Shown here: positions 16,550 through 24,030 of the stretch, piece by piece
Numbering within the stretch: the first letter of the stretch is position 1
Layout of the letters: the number at the start of each line of letters is the position of its first letter
Source: an uncultured Eubacteriales bacterium
GTDB taxonomy: Bacteria; Bacillota; Clostridia; Christensenellales; Aristaeellaceae
Reading direction: 5' to 3'
Assembly (NCBI GenBank): GCA_902765735.1
Contig: CACXBB010000047.1
Coordinates: 1 to 49,027 of the forward strand
Length of the DNA: 49,027 nucleotides
The notes under the pieces: model-generated
Databases searched by the model: none
What the model was told of the DNA's origin: nothing
What the model saw: only the letters and a program-made list of their open reading frames with translations
Position numbers and translations under genes: made by a program

Positions 16550-16574
16550 CACTTTCAAGTAATAACCTACCGGA

Positions 16575-16603
16575 ATTATACCCACTGAACGGGGAAATGT
16601 CAA
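16575..16603 (-). promoter_or_regulatory. Consensus promoter for the SGNH-MBOAT-ACP-ABC-ligase operon
   Basis: The minus strand has a perfect TTGACA (16603-16598), a 17-base spacer and a perfect TATAAT (16580-16575), about 40 bases before the start at 16530. It makes the seven genes from 16530 to 9187 a separate transcription unit from the SGNH-MBOAT pair upstream, although no strong terminator is visible between them. Confidence 0.9.
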
Positions 16604-16620
16604 CCTCGCGCGGGCGCCCG

Positions 16621-18204
16621 TCAGAACTGCTCGTAGATGAACCCCGTCGCGCCGTAGCCGGGGCCGTAGACCCCGAAGATCAGCACGAAGAACAGGCAGC
16701 CGAAGATGAGGGCCCACCGGATGGCGATGCTGCGCCTCGACAGCGTCTCGCGCAGAGGGGTCCGCTCCTGAACGATGTCCACGATAAACAGTATCAGCAT
16801 GGCGGCCAGTGTGACCAGCAGGTCCGGCACAGTGCCGCTGAACGCAACCAGACTCTCCCACAGCGCAGCAAGCGAGAGCGGTCCGCGGGCGATGGCCCTG
16901 AAGATGCCCATGGCGTCCGACAGGCTCGCTGCCCGGAAGAACACCCGGCCCACGCAGCAGATGAAGAAGGTGCGCAGTATCTGCCACGCCCGCCAGAGGG
17001 GGTTCTCCGCCCTGATCCCGAGGCGGCGGTTTGCGGCGATGAAGGCCGGCTCCAGCAGGGCGCTTGAGATCAGCACGGCGGCGTGGAACAGGCCCCAGAC
17101 CACGAATTTCCAGTCCGCGCCGTGCCAGATGCCGGTGACCATCCACACCACAAGGATCGGGAAGCAGGTGGCGAAGCGCTCGGCGGCGCGGGGTTTGCCC
17201 TTCTCCCGCAGGCGCTTCTTGACGCCCCGCATCAGCCCGGAGGCGGATACGGGGAAGTACACGTAATCCTTGAACCACTCCTGCAGCGAGATGTGCCAGC
17301 GCCGCCAGAACTCGCCCATGGAACGGGACAGGTAGGGGTGGTTGAAGTTCTTTTTGAGGCGGATGCCCAGCATCTCCGACACGCCGGAGACGATGTCGAT
17401 GCAGCCGGAGAAGTCCGCGTAGATCTGTATGGAGTAGAGCGCCACCGCGCCGATGAGCACGCCGCCGCCCAGCTCCTGCCAGCCGGAAAAGGCCTTGTCG
17501 ATGATCAGGCCCAGCCGGTCCGCGATCACCAGCTTCTTGAAGAAGCCCCACAGCGTCAATTCCGCGCCGAAGGCGAGCTGCCGGGGGTCGAAGGCCACGC
17601 CGTCACGGATCTGGTCCCGGAACTCCTTGTAGCGGTCGATGGGCCCCTGCACCACGTGGGGGAAGTAGGAGAGGAACGCGGCGTAGCTGAGCAGGCTCTG
17701 CTCGGCCTCGTACCGACGCCAGTACACGTCCAGCACGTAGCCCAGCGCCATGAAGGTGTAAAACGATATGCCCACCGGCAGTATCACGCGAAACACCGGG
17801 ACCTGCGGCCGGTTGATAAGCGCCAGCGCGGCGTTGAGGTTCTGCAGCAGGAAGCCCGTGTACTTGCAGACCACCAGCAGTGCGATGGGGATGAGCATCC
17901 CCGGGATCAGCGCCCTTTTGGCCCGGGCCTTCGCCGCGGCGCGCAGGGCCTTTTTGGCCTGTTTGTCGGCCTCCGCCCTGATCTGCGCGTCGGTCTCGCG
18001 GTACGCCCGGTCCATGGCCCGGGCCGACCAGAAGGAGACCAGCAGCGTCGTCGCCAGAAACGGCAGGTATTGCGGGCCGGCCATGCCGTAGAACGCCAGG
18101 TTCGCCAGCAGCAGCACGGCCTTCTGACGCCTGCGCCCTGCCAGGTAGTAGACGGTCAGCACGACCAGCACGAATGCGAGAAACAGTATGGATTGATAGC
18201 GCAT
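16621..18204 (-). CDS. MBOAT-family membrane acyltransferase with intact GxWHG motif
   Basis: The 527-residue polytopic protein is a paralogue of the 13592-15166 product along its whole length. It keeps both histidines expected for an active MBOAT of the DltB/AlgI type: RRWHISLQEWFKDYVYFP (His304) and GIWHGADWKFVVWG (His361). Such proteins move an acyl group from a cytoplasmic thioester through the membrane to an acceptor or an SGNH partner. The start at 18204 is chosen because GAGGG lies 6 bases upstream; the ATG at 18210 abuts that site. It follows the SGNH gene at 18230 by 25 bases, and the two form a unit driven by the promoter at 19621-19649. Confidence 0.92.
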   Translation of the reverse strand: MRYQSILFLAFVLVVLTVYYLAGRRRQKAVLLLANLAFYGMAGPQYLPFLATTLLVSFWSARAMDRAYRETDAQIRAEADKQAKKALRAAAKARAKRALIPGMLIPIALLVVCKYTGFLLQNLNAALALINRPQVPVFRVILPVGISFYTFMALGYVLDVYWRRYEAEQSLLSYAAFLSYFPHVVQGPIDRYKEFRDQIRDGVAFDPRQLAFGAELTLWGFFKKLVIADRLGLIIDKAFSGWQELGGGVLIGAVALYSIQIYADFSGCIDIVSGVSEMLGIRLKKNFNHPYLSRSMGEFWRRWHISLQEWFKDYVYFPVSASGLMRGVKKRLREKGKPRAAERFATCFPILVVWMVTGIWHGADWKFVVWGLFHAAVLISSALLEPAFIAANRRLGIRAENPLWRAWQILRTFFICCVGRVFFRAASLSDAMGIFRAIARGPLSLAALWESLVAFSGTVPDLLVTLAAMLILFIVDIVQERTPLRETLSRRSIAIRWALIFGCLFFVLIFGVYGPGYGATGFIYEQF

Positions 18205-18229
18205 GTTCATCCCTCAGGCTGTCGTAGTA

Positions 18230-19561
18230 TCACAGTGTTATGCTCTGGCCGAAGGTGGAGAAGTTGCCGTACAGCAGGTCCTCCCCGGACCGGCGCGCGG
18301 GCACCACGGTGTAGCGGTACTCGACGCCGCCTCTGAGCCCGCCGTCCGCGAAGGCGCAGTCCTCCGTCGCGGCCACCCGCTCCCAGACGCCCTTGGCCCC
18401 CTCCTTGCGGTAGACACAGTAGACCTCCGCGCCCTTCACCGGCCGCCAGGCGATCTCTGCCCGAGCGTCCCCGGCGGGGGAAACCTTCACGCCCCGGGGC
18501 TCGGCGAGGGAGAAGTCCCGGCTTCCGGCTTCCGGCTCGAAGTCCAGCACATAGGGGGCGATGATCTCCATGTAGCGCGCCAGGCCACTGTCCCAGCTTG
18601 CGTAGGCCGGGTCGCCGCGCCGATCCTCCAGGCCGTAGGTTTCGATCAGGTATTTTGAGAGGTAGTCGGTGAACTTGATGGCCCCGTGGATGTTCGTGTG
18701 GGTGGGGTCGTAGAAATCCTGCGAGAGGTCCAGCGGGATCGCCCCGACCTGATCGTTCAGGTACAATACGTCGTGGCCCCGTTCGCGGATGAGGTCGCAG
18801 GCGGTGTTGATCCGGCCCAGCAGGTTTGCGGTCTTTTCGTCCCGGGGCACCGCGACGAACAGCACCCGGACGCCCTCCGCGTCGCAGTAGTCCATAAGGT
18901 GCTCGAGGCACGCGCGCTGGTTGTCCGTAATGGGGGTCCGCTTTTCGGTGGTCCTGTACCGGCGGGTGAGGTTGAGGCTCCTGGACAGGAAGTTGTCGTA
19001 GTGGCTGGCGGCCTTCATGCCGTCCACCCGGGGGATGATGCCCTCGTCCAGGTATTCCGTCCAGTACTGCCGCATGCGGATCCACGGCAGGTACAGCTCC
19101 AGGCGCTCCGACCAGCCGAGCCCCAGCAGGTCGCAGAGGTGGTCCCGGAGCTTCCGCTTGAGCTCGGAATCGGGCATGTAGCTTAAAACGTGGTGGACGT
19201 GGGAGATGTCCATGGCGTCGAACACCACGGAATTGATGCTCACGATGTACAGTGCGTCCGGCTGGGTCTTGCGGGCCTCCCGGATGACGTACTCTATGGC
19301 GTAGAGCGGCATGCCGGCGCAGGTGTACGGGAACACGGTCAGGCCGTGGTTCTTCCAGGCCATCAGGGCGTTCCAGAAGGCATAGCAGGTGCTCGTGCCG
19401 ATGTACACCCCCTGCAGGCTGCCCGCGGGCTCGTCGTAGAAGGCGCGTATGGACTGGGCGATTCTGAAATCGGGATGATTGGAAAACACCGCAGTCATCG
19501 CGGCGTACAGTATGATGAATATGCCGATAAAGGCAACGATTTTAAGGATGCTTTTCTTCAC
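18230..19561 (-). CDS. SGNH/DltD-like protein with FN3-like domain, duplicated copy 2
   Basis: The 443-residue protein has a membrane helix near the N-terminus and an exterior SGNH region with YIGTSTCYAFWN (nucleophile Ser in G-T-S), FVAVPRDEK, and DFYDPTHTNIHGAIKFT with an intact D-x-x-H. A fibronectin-like C-terminal domain (EIAWRPVKGAEVYCVYRKEG) follows. It is very similar to the gene at 19706 and less so to 15193. GTG at 19561 is preferred as start since GAGG lies 7 bases upstream; a TTG at 19576 in the same frame is the alternative and lacks a ribosome site. The MBOAT gene follows after 25 bases. The role is inferred to be the exoplasmic transfer or hydrolysis step of a surface acylation pathway. 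Confidence 0.8.
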   Translation of the reverse strand: MKKSILKIVAFIGIFIILYAAMTAVFSNHPDFRIAQSIRAFYDEPAGSLQGVYIGTSTCYAFWNALMAWKNHGLTVFPYTCAGMPLYAIEYVIREARKTQPDALYIVSINSVVFDAMDISHVHHVLSYMPDSELKRKLRDHLCDLLGLGWSERLELYLPWIRMRQYWTEYLDEGIIPRVDGMKAASHYDNFLSRSLNLTRRYRTTEKRTPITDNQRACLEHLMDYCDAEGVRVLFVAVPRDEKTANLLGRINTACDLIRERGHDVLYLNDQVGAIPLDLSQDFYDPTHTNIHGAIKFTDYLSKYLIETYGLEDRRGDPAYASWDSGLARYMEIIAPYVLDFEPEAGSRDFSLAEPRGVKVSPAGDARAEIAWRPVKGAEVYCVYRKEGAKGVWERVAATEDCAFADGGLRGGVEYRYTVVPARRSGEDLLYGNFSTFGQSITL

Positions 19562-19620
19562 CTGGCGCCTCGTCAAGGGTCGGTCTCTTCGTGTCCGTGT
19601 ATTTAGCCGTCATTCGCCCC

Positions 19621-19649
19621 AGTATACCACAACGGCGCATCGATGGCAA
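19621..19649 (-). promoter_or_regulatory. Promoter of the 19561 SGNH gene
   Basis: On the minus strand TTGCCA (19649-19644), a 17-base spacer and an extended -10 TGGTATACT (ending at 19621). The same arrangement with TTGTCA precedes the duplicate gene at 21092-21120. Confidence 0.75.
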
Positions 19650-19705
19650 CCGCAAAACCCGCCCGAAAATGTAAGGTTTTCCGGCATTTCCGAATGGCGG
19701 GGCGG

Positions 19706-21037
19706 TCACAGTGTTATGCTCCGGCCGAAGGTGGAGAAGTTGCCGTACAGCAAATCCTCCCCGGACCGGCGCGCGGGCACGACGGTGTAGCGGTATTCGA
19801 CGCCGCCTTTGAGGCCATCGTCCGCGAAGGCGCAGTCCTCCGACACGGCCACACGCTCCCAGACGCCCGTGGCCCCCTCCTTGCGGTAGACACAGTAGAC
19901 CTCCGCGCCCTTCACCGGCCGCCAGGCGATCTCCGCCCGAGCGTCCCCGGCGGGGGCGACCTCCACGCCCCGGGGCGCTTTGAGGGTGAAATCCCGGTTC
20001 CCCACGTCCAGCTCGAAGTCCAGCACGTAGGGGGCGATGATATTCAGGTAGCGCGCCAGGCCACTGTCCCAGCTTGCATAGGCCGGGTCGCCGCGCCGAT
20101 CCTCCAGACCGTAGGCTTCGATCAGGTATTCCGAGAGGTAGTTGGTGAACTTGATGGCGCCGTGGATGTTGGTGTGCTTGATCTCGTAGAAGTCCTGCGA
20201 CAGGTCCAGGTGCACCGCGTCGGCCTGATCGGTCAGGTACAGTACGTCGTGGCCCCGCTCGCGGATGAGGTCGCAGGCGGTATTGATCCGGCCCAGCGAC
20301 TCCGCCGAGCGCTCCCCTCGGGGCACCGACACGAACAGCACCCGGACGCCCTCCGCGTCGCAGTAGTCCATAAGATGCTCGAGGCACGCCTGCTGGTTGG
20401 GGGAGATGGGGGTGCGCTTTTCGGTGGTCTTGTACCGGCGGGTGAGGTCGAAGGTCCTTGAAAGGAAGTTGTCGTAGTAGCTGGCGCCCTTCATGCCGTC
20501 TATCCGGGGGATGATGCCCTCGTCCAGGTACTCCGTCCAGTACTGCCGCATGCGGATCCATGGGAAGTCCAGCTCCAGCCGCTGCGAACGGTCCAGCATC
20601 AGCAGGTCGCAGAGGTGGTCCCGGAGCTCCCGCTTGAGCTCGGAATCGGGCATGTAGCTCATGATGTGGTAGATATGGGTGATGTTGAGATCGTCATAGT
20701 CCACGGAGTTGACGTTGACGATGAACACGGCGTCCGGCTGGGTCTTGCGGGCCTCCCGGATGACGTACTCCGTGGCGTAGATGGGCATCGAGGCGCAGCT
20801 GTACGGGAACACGGTCAGGCCGTGGTTCTTCCAGGCGATCAGAGCGTTCCAGAAGGCGTAGCAGTTGCTGGAGCCGATGTACACCCCCTGCAGGCTGCCC
20901 GCGGGCTCGTCGTAGAAGGCACCTATGGACTGGGCGATCCTGAAATCGGGATGATTGGAAAACACCGCGGTCATCGCGGTGAACAGTATGATGAATATGC
21001 CGATAAAGGCGATGATTTTTAGGATGCTTTTCTTCAC
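19706..21037 (-). CDS. SGNH/DltD-like protein with FN3-like domain, duplicated copy 1
   Basis: This 443-residue close paralogue of the 18230-19561 product has the same membrane helix, the nucleophile motif YIGSSNCYAFWN, FVSVPRGER, and the histidine motif DFYEIKHTNIHGAIKFT. Glu stands here at the D-x-x-H acid position. The C-terminal FN3-like domain is nearly identical. The gene, its promoter and about 20 bases beyond (shared ATGTAAGGTTTT) are a tandem duplicate of the next gene. The middle third, about residues 130-200, has diverged most and may hold acceptor specificity. GTG at 21037 with GAGG upstream is preferred over the TTG at 21052. It is the most upstream gene of the acylation region. 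Confidence 0.8.
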   Translation of the reverse strand: MKKSILKIIAFIGIFIILFTAMTAVFSNHPDFRIAQSIGAFYDEPAGSLQGVYIGSSNCYAFWNALIAWKNHGLTVFPYSCASMPIYATEYVIREARKTQPDAVFIVNVNSVDYDDLNITHIYHIMSYMPDSELKRELRDHLCDLLMLDRSQRLELDFPWIRMRQYWTEYLDEGIIPRIDGMKGASYYDNFLSRTFDLTRRYKTTEKRTPISPNQQACLEHLMDYCDAEGVRVLFVSVPRGERSAESLGRINTACDLIRERGHDVLYLTDQADAVHLDLSQDFYEIKHTNIHGAIKFTNYLSEYLIEAYGLEDRRGDPAYASWDSGLARYLNIIAPYVLDFELDVGNRDFTLKAPRGVEVAPAGDARAEIAWRPVKGAEVYCVYRKEGATGVWERVAVSEDCAFADDGLKGGVEYRYTVVPARRSGEDLLYGNFSTFGRSITL

Positions 21038-21091
21038 CTGGCGCCTCGTCAAGGTCTCTTTGTGTTCGTGTATTCAGCCGTTGTTCGCCCC

Positions 21092-21120
21092 AGTATACCA
21101 CAACGGCGCAACGATGACAA
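21092..21120 (-). promoter_or_regulatory. Promoter of the 21037 SGNH gene
   Basis: On the minus strand TTGTCA (21120-21115), 17 bases, TATACT (21097-21092) within an extended TGGTATACT. It is the duplicate of the promoter at 19621-19649. Confidence 0.75.
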
Positions 21121-21216
21121 CCACAAAACCCGCCCGAATATGTAAGGTTTTTCGGAAGCGACGGTGCGGATGATTCAACAAAAAACATCTACTCTGTTCC
21201 AGAATTTGCCACAGCT

Positions 21217-21276
21217 TTGACAATTCTTGAATGTAGAATGATTCTAGACAAAATTGTGATGGAATGGCATATTCCA
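21217..21276. promoter_or_regulatory. Palindrome-rich control region before the 21350 gene
   Basis: The stretch contains TTGACA (21217-21222), the palindrome TAGAAT-G-ATTCTA (21234-21246) and TGGAAT-5-ATTCCA (about 21260-21276). The TTGACA has only a weak -10 candidate (ATTCTA or GATTCT). These dyads are unlike the other promoters here and could bind a dedicated regulator of this secreted protein. Confidence 0.4.
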
Positions 21277-21349
21277 TACCCCATGGGTCATAAGAAAGTC
21301 ATGAACACAGCGGCGCGCCGCGCGCCGCGACAATCAGGAGGCAAATGAT

Positions 21350-21937
21350 ATGAAATCCCTTATTCGCAAATTGATCTGTCTGATGCTGGTGCTGGCGAAC
21401 CTGAACGTCGTCGCGCTGGCGGAGCCTACCCTGGCCGTGCGCACCGCCGTATTCGGCGCGGAGGAGGCGCGGTCGGCGGACGTCTTTTCCGCCGACCCGG
21501 ACAGCGTGTTCACCCTCACCAGAAGCGGGGGCTGGAAGAGCCGTGTGGTGGCCATGAAGTGGTACGACGGCGGGTCCGGCGTGCTTCGGAAGGGCGAGTA
21601 CGGCGGACTGTACGACGTGAAGACCGGCATGCACCTGAAGATCAAGCGCATGGGCGGCAGCTCCCATGCCGACGTGGAGCCCGCCTCGAAGTCCGACACC
21701 GCGAAGCTCAAAAAGATGGGCTATTCCTGGGACCGCCGCCCGGGTATACTCTACTCCGACGGCAAGTTCGTGGCCTGCTCCTTCGCCACGCAGCCCCACG
21801 GCCACCAGACGATCTCGAAAAACGGCTATCACGGCCAGTTCTGCCTGCACATGGTGGGCAGCAAGACCCACGGCTCCGACCACGTGGACGCCGACCATCA
21901 GGCGGCCATCAAGAAGGCGTATAGCTGGGCGCATTGA
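21350..21937 (+). CDS. Secreted HADVEP/THGS-domain protein without SH3b
   Basis: The 195-residue protein has a signal peptide (cleavage near VALA/E, residue 24), a short spacer of about 40 residues instead of an SH3b domain, and then the same C-terminal domain as the 804 and 7262 genes. Shared motifs are KWYDGG, KIKRMGG, SHADVEP, DTAKLKK, YSWDRRPGIL, QPHG, GQFCLHM, SKTHGS and HQAAIKKAYSWAH. It is closest to the 804 product, also in the final YSWAH. Its lack of a wall-binding domain means that the terminal domain can work alone as a soluble secreted protein. AGGAGG lies 8 bases before the ATG. It stands alone, facing away from the SGNH genes. Activity is unknown. Confidence 0.8.
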   Translation: MKSLIRKLICLMLVLANLNVVALAEPTLAVRTAVFGAEEARSADVFSADPDSVFTLTRSGGWKSRVVAMKWYDGGSGVLRKGEYGGLYDVKTGMHLKIKRMGGSSHADVEPASKSDTAKLKKMGYSWDRRPGILYSDGKFVACSFATQPHGHQTISKNGYHGQFCLHMVGSKTHGSDHVDADHQAAIKKAYSWAH

Positions 21938-21948
21938 TGCGATCTGCT

Positions 21949-22112
21949 TAGAGTGTGTTTCTAAAATGCCTGAAGCGCATTTTCGGCGTATTTAGCTGCA
22001 TTTCTGCGTTGATTTCCCTTGACTTAGCCCCACTAAGCCTGCGGAAAATCGCCTTGAAATGCAGCCAAATCCGCTCGAAATTGCATCTCCCGGCATTTAG
22101 AAACACACTCTA
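21949..22112. mobile_element. TA-flanked MITE, full-length copy
   Basis: The element is about 164 bp with terminal inverted repeats (TAGAGTGTGTTTCTAAAATG at the left, its near complement GGCATTTAGAAACACACTCT at the right). TA at both outer ends is the hallmark of Tc1/mariner-IS630-type target duplication. It encodes no protein. A shorter copy is at 38998-39131 and a truncated one at 36467-36560. Confidence 0.8.
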
Positions 22113-22129
22113 GTTTGGTAATAAACGGG

Positions 22130-22384
22130 AAGTTATTTGAGTGTGGAGTGTGGAGAGTGGAGTGTGGAGTTAAAGCTACCGGCTGACGCAGAATCCCATA
22201 GTATCCGCGCGGCATGCTTTCCCCTTCAGGGGAAGGTGGCAGCCCGTAGGGCTGACGGAAGAGGTCGTGCCTTCCCCTTGAGGGGAAGGTGGACCGCCGC
22301 AGGCGGGACGGATGAGGGAAGGTGGACCGCCGCAGGCGGGACGGATGAGGTGTTCACTCTACACTCCACACTCCACACTCGGGC
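22130..22384. repeat. Inverted GAGTGTGGA arrays around CTTCCCCTTGAGGGGAAGG units
   Basis: The left arm is a degenerate tandem array of GAGTGTGGA/GTGGAGA units (22138-22170). The right arm is the reverse complement (ACACTCCACACTCCACACTC, 22361-22380). Between them are three units of the type CTTCCCCT-(GA)GGGGAAGGTGG with GACGGATGAGG. The last two units (GGTGGACCGCCGCAGGCGGG) are near-perfect direct repeats. No coding sequence is seen. Confidence 0.65.
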
Positions 22385-22404
22385 GAAGCCCGACAACTTC
22401 TAAT

Positions 22405-22923
22405 TTACCGACAAAACTGAGCAGTCACGATACCCCAGGCATCGGCAATGATCCGATCGTGGTCGAAGGCCAGCCGCTCGCCCGCCGGGAGCGCGGGCAC
22501 GCCGTCCGCGACGTCGAACCACCGGGCCTCCGCCGCGTCGTCACCCGCCGAGGCGTCGATCATGCCGTCGTCCAGCAGCACCGTGTAGGCGGCGGAGACC
22601 GTCCAGCCCCGGGGATCGCGCCCCGGCGCGCTGTATACGCCCACCAGAGACAGGGACAGATCCCTGATCCCCGTCTCCTCCTCCAGTTCCCGCGCGGCGG
22701 TGCGCTCGATGGTCTCGCCCTCCTCCGCAAAGCCCCCCGGCAGCGCCCAGCACCCCAGACACGGGTGGCCGCCGCGCCGGATGAGGAGCAGCCGGATTTT
22801 CCCGTCGCACTTCGCGAATACGGCCACGTCCGCCGTCAGCGCGGGCTTGGGATAGTTCTTCGCGCGGTACCTGGCGATGGCCTCGGCCTCGGTCAGGCCC
22901 CGCTTGTCCCTCAGTTCGCTCAT
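22405..22923 (-). CDS. Nudix hydrolase
   Basis: The 172-residue protein has the complete Nudix box GGFAEEGETIERTAARELEEETGI, broken here as GG-x5-E-x7-R-E-x2-E-E-x-G, at about residues 70-92. It is preceded by an IRRGGHPCLGCWALPGG lead-in like that of ADP-ribose/NAD-type Nudix enzymes. An extra N-terminal stretch of about 30 residues (LTEAEAIARYRAKNYPKPALTADV) is typical of clostridial NUDIX proteins annotated as NAD or ADP-ribose pyrophosphatases. The exact nucleotide is not predictable. ATG at 22923 has GGGAGG 8 bases upstream, with an extended -10 promoter and a leader hairpin before it. It is divergent from a flavodoxin-like reductase, and both may deal with nicotinamide nucleotides. Confidence 0.85.
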   Translation of the reverse strand: MSELRDKRGLTEAEAIARYRAKNYPKPALTADVAVFAKCDGKIRLLLIRRGGHPCLGCWALPGGFAEEGETIERTAARELEEETGIRDLSLSLVGVYSAPGRDPRGWTVSAAYTVLLDDGMIDASAGDDAAEARWFDVADGVPALPAGERLAFDHDRIIADAWGIVTAQFCR

Positions 22924-22949
22924 AATGATCCTCCCCCCAATGCGATATG

Positions 22950-22974
22950 GCAGGGCCGATTCCTCTGGCCCTGC
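22950..22974 (-). promoter_or_regulatory. Leader hairpin at the 5' end of the Nudix mRNA
   Basis: GCAGGGCC, a 9-base loop and GGCCCTGC form an 8-bp GC-rich stem almost at the transcription start of the Nudix gene. It has no T-run, so it is more likely an mRNA-stabilising structure or protein site than a terminator. Confidence 0.5.
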
Positions 22975-22978
22975 TATC

Positions 22979-23007
22979 ATTATACCATTCCCCGCGGCAT
23001 TCGTCCA
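22979..23007 (-). promoter_or_regulatory. Extended -10 promoter of the Nudix gene
   Basis: On the minus strand TGGACG, 17 bases, TATAAT (22984-22979) with TGG extension. Confidence 0.7.
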
Positions 23008-23056
23008 TCGACTGTGACATTTCGCGGGAGATTTCCCGGTTTATTGTGAAAGCGGC

Positions 23057-23085
23057 TTGCAAGTCCCGTCAAAAAGTAATATAAT
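23057..23085 (+). promoter_or_regulatory. Promoter of the flavodoxin-like reductase/STAS set
   Basis: TTGCAA (23057-23062), 17-base spacer, TATAAT (23080-23085), 35 bases before the ATG at 23120. Confidence 0.8.
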
Positions 23086-23119
23086 GGAATGGATTATGAA
23101 TGTCCGGAGGTTTTGAGAC

Positions 23120-23704
23120 ATGCTGTTATTCATCGACGCCTGCGTGCGGCGCGAGTCCCGCACGCGGCGGCTGGCGGAGCGCTACCTGGCCGGGGTCGGC
23201 GGGGAAGTGAAGCGCCTGCGCCTGGAGGAGATGGATTTTCCCGGGGTGGACGAGGCCTTTCTGCGCTGGCGGGACGGCTGCATTGCCCGCGGCGACTACG
23301 CCTCGGCGCGGTTTGCGCCGGCGCGCGCCTTCGCCGCGGCGGACGAGATCGTGATCGCCGCGCCCTACTGGGACCTGTCCTTCCCGGCGATGCTCAAGCA
23401 GTTCTTCGAGCAGATCTGCGTGCTGGGGCTGACCTTCCGCTACACCCCGGAGGACGTGCCCGAGGGCCTCTGCCGCGCGCGGCGGCTGACCTACTTCACC
23501 ACCGCGGGAGGGCCCATCTATTCGCAGGCGCCGGGGTTCGGCTACGTGGAGGCGCTGACCCGGACGTTCTACGGAATCCCGGAGGTGCGCCTGATCAGCG
23601 CGGAAAACCTGGACATCGCGGGCGCGGACGTGGCGGGACTGCTGCGCGCCGCCGAGGCAGACATCGACCAACTGCTCAAATCACAGGACAAGGAGGAAAC
23701 CTGA
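23120..23704 (+). CDS. Flavodoxin-like NAD(P)H oxidoreductase (AzoR/NQO family)
   Basis: The 194-residue protein has the flavodoxin-like fold of FMN-dependent quinone/azo reductases. The phosphate-binding first strand and loop (LLFIDACVRRESRTRRLAE) and the flavin motif APYWDLSFPAMLKQFFEQI at about 85-105 closely follow AzoR/NQO-type proteins. TTAGGPIY near residue 135 matches the third flavin-contact loop. It would reduce quinones, azo or nitro compounds with NAD(P)H. Start ATG has GGAGG 9 bases upstream. The STAS gene begins 2 bases after the stop, and its ribosome site AAGGAGG lies within the end of this gene, so the two are co-transcribed. Confidence 0.8.
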   Translation: MLLFIDACVRRESRTRRLAERYLAGVGGEVKRLRLEEMDFPGVDEAFLRWRDGCIARGDYASARFAPARAFAAADEIVIAAPYWDLSFPAMLKQFFEQICVLGLTFRYTPEDVPEGLCRARRLTYFTTAGGPIYSQAPGFGYVEALTRTFYGIPEVRLISAENLDIAGADVAGLLRAAEADIDQLLKSQDKEET

Positions 23705-23706
23705 CT

Positions 23707-24003
23707 ATGAAGATCACCAAGAACGTGAACGGCAACATCGCCACCATCGCCCTGGAGGGCCGCCTGGACACCACCACCGCGCCGGAGCTGGAGAAGGAGC
23801 TCAAGGGCGTCATCGAGAGCGCCGACGCGCTGACGCTGGATTTCGGCAGCCTGGATTACATATCCTCCGCCGGACTGCGCGTGCTGCTTTCGGCCCACAA
23901 GGCCATGAGCAAGAAGGGCGGCATGAAGGTCGTGAACGTCAACGAGCTGGTGCGCGAGGTGTTCGACGTGACCGGCTTCTCGGACATCCTGACGATCGAG
24001 TGA
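23707..24003 (+). CDS. STAS-domain anti-anti-sigma factor-like protein
   Basis: The 98-residue single-domain protein matches the STAS fold of SpoIIAA/RsbV: ATIALEGRLDTTTAPELEKEL at the start, TLDFGSLDYISSAGLRVLL at residues 43-61, and a final KVVNVNELVREVFDVTGF. Ser54 in SSAGL corresponds to the serine phosphorylated by partner kinases. In the family, the unphosphorylated protein binds an ATPase-type anti-sigma factor. The next gene (24031) encodes an ATPase-like protein with a degenerate N-box, so a partner-switch pair is likely, though the regulated target is unknown. Its ribosome site AGGAGG sits in the end of the previous gene. Confidence 0.88.
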   Translation: MKITKNVNGNIATIALEGRLDTTTAPELEKELKGVIESADALTLDFGSLDYISSAGLRVLLSAHKAMSKKGGMKVVNVNELVREVFDVTGFSDILTIE

Positions 24004-24030
24004 CCGTCGCGCCGTGAGGAGGTCAACACA

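Noticed and set aside
22130-22384. CRISPR-like array from the regular CTTCCCC repeats
   Set aside because: The units are palindromic, of unequal length and without unique spacers of constant size; no cas gene is near.
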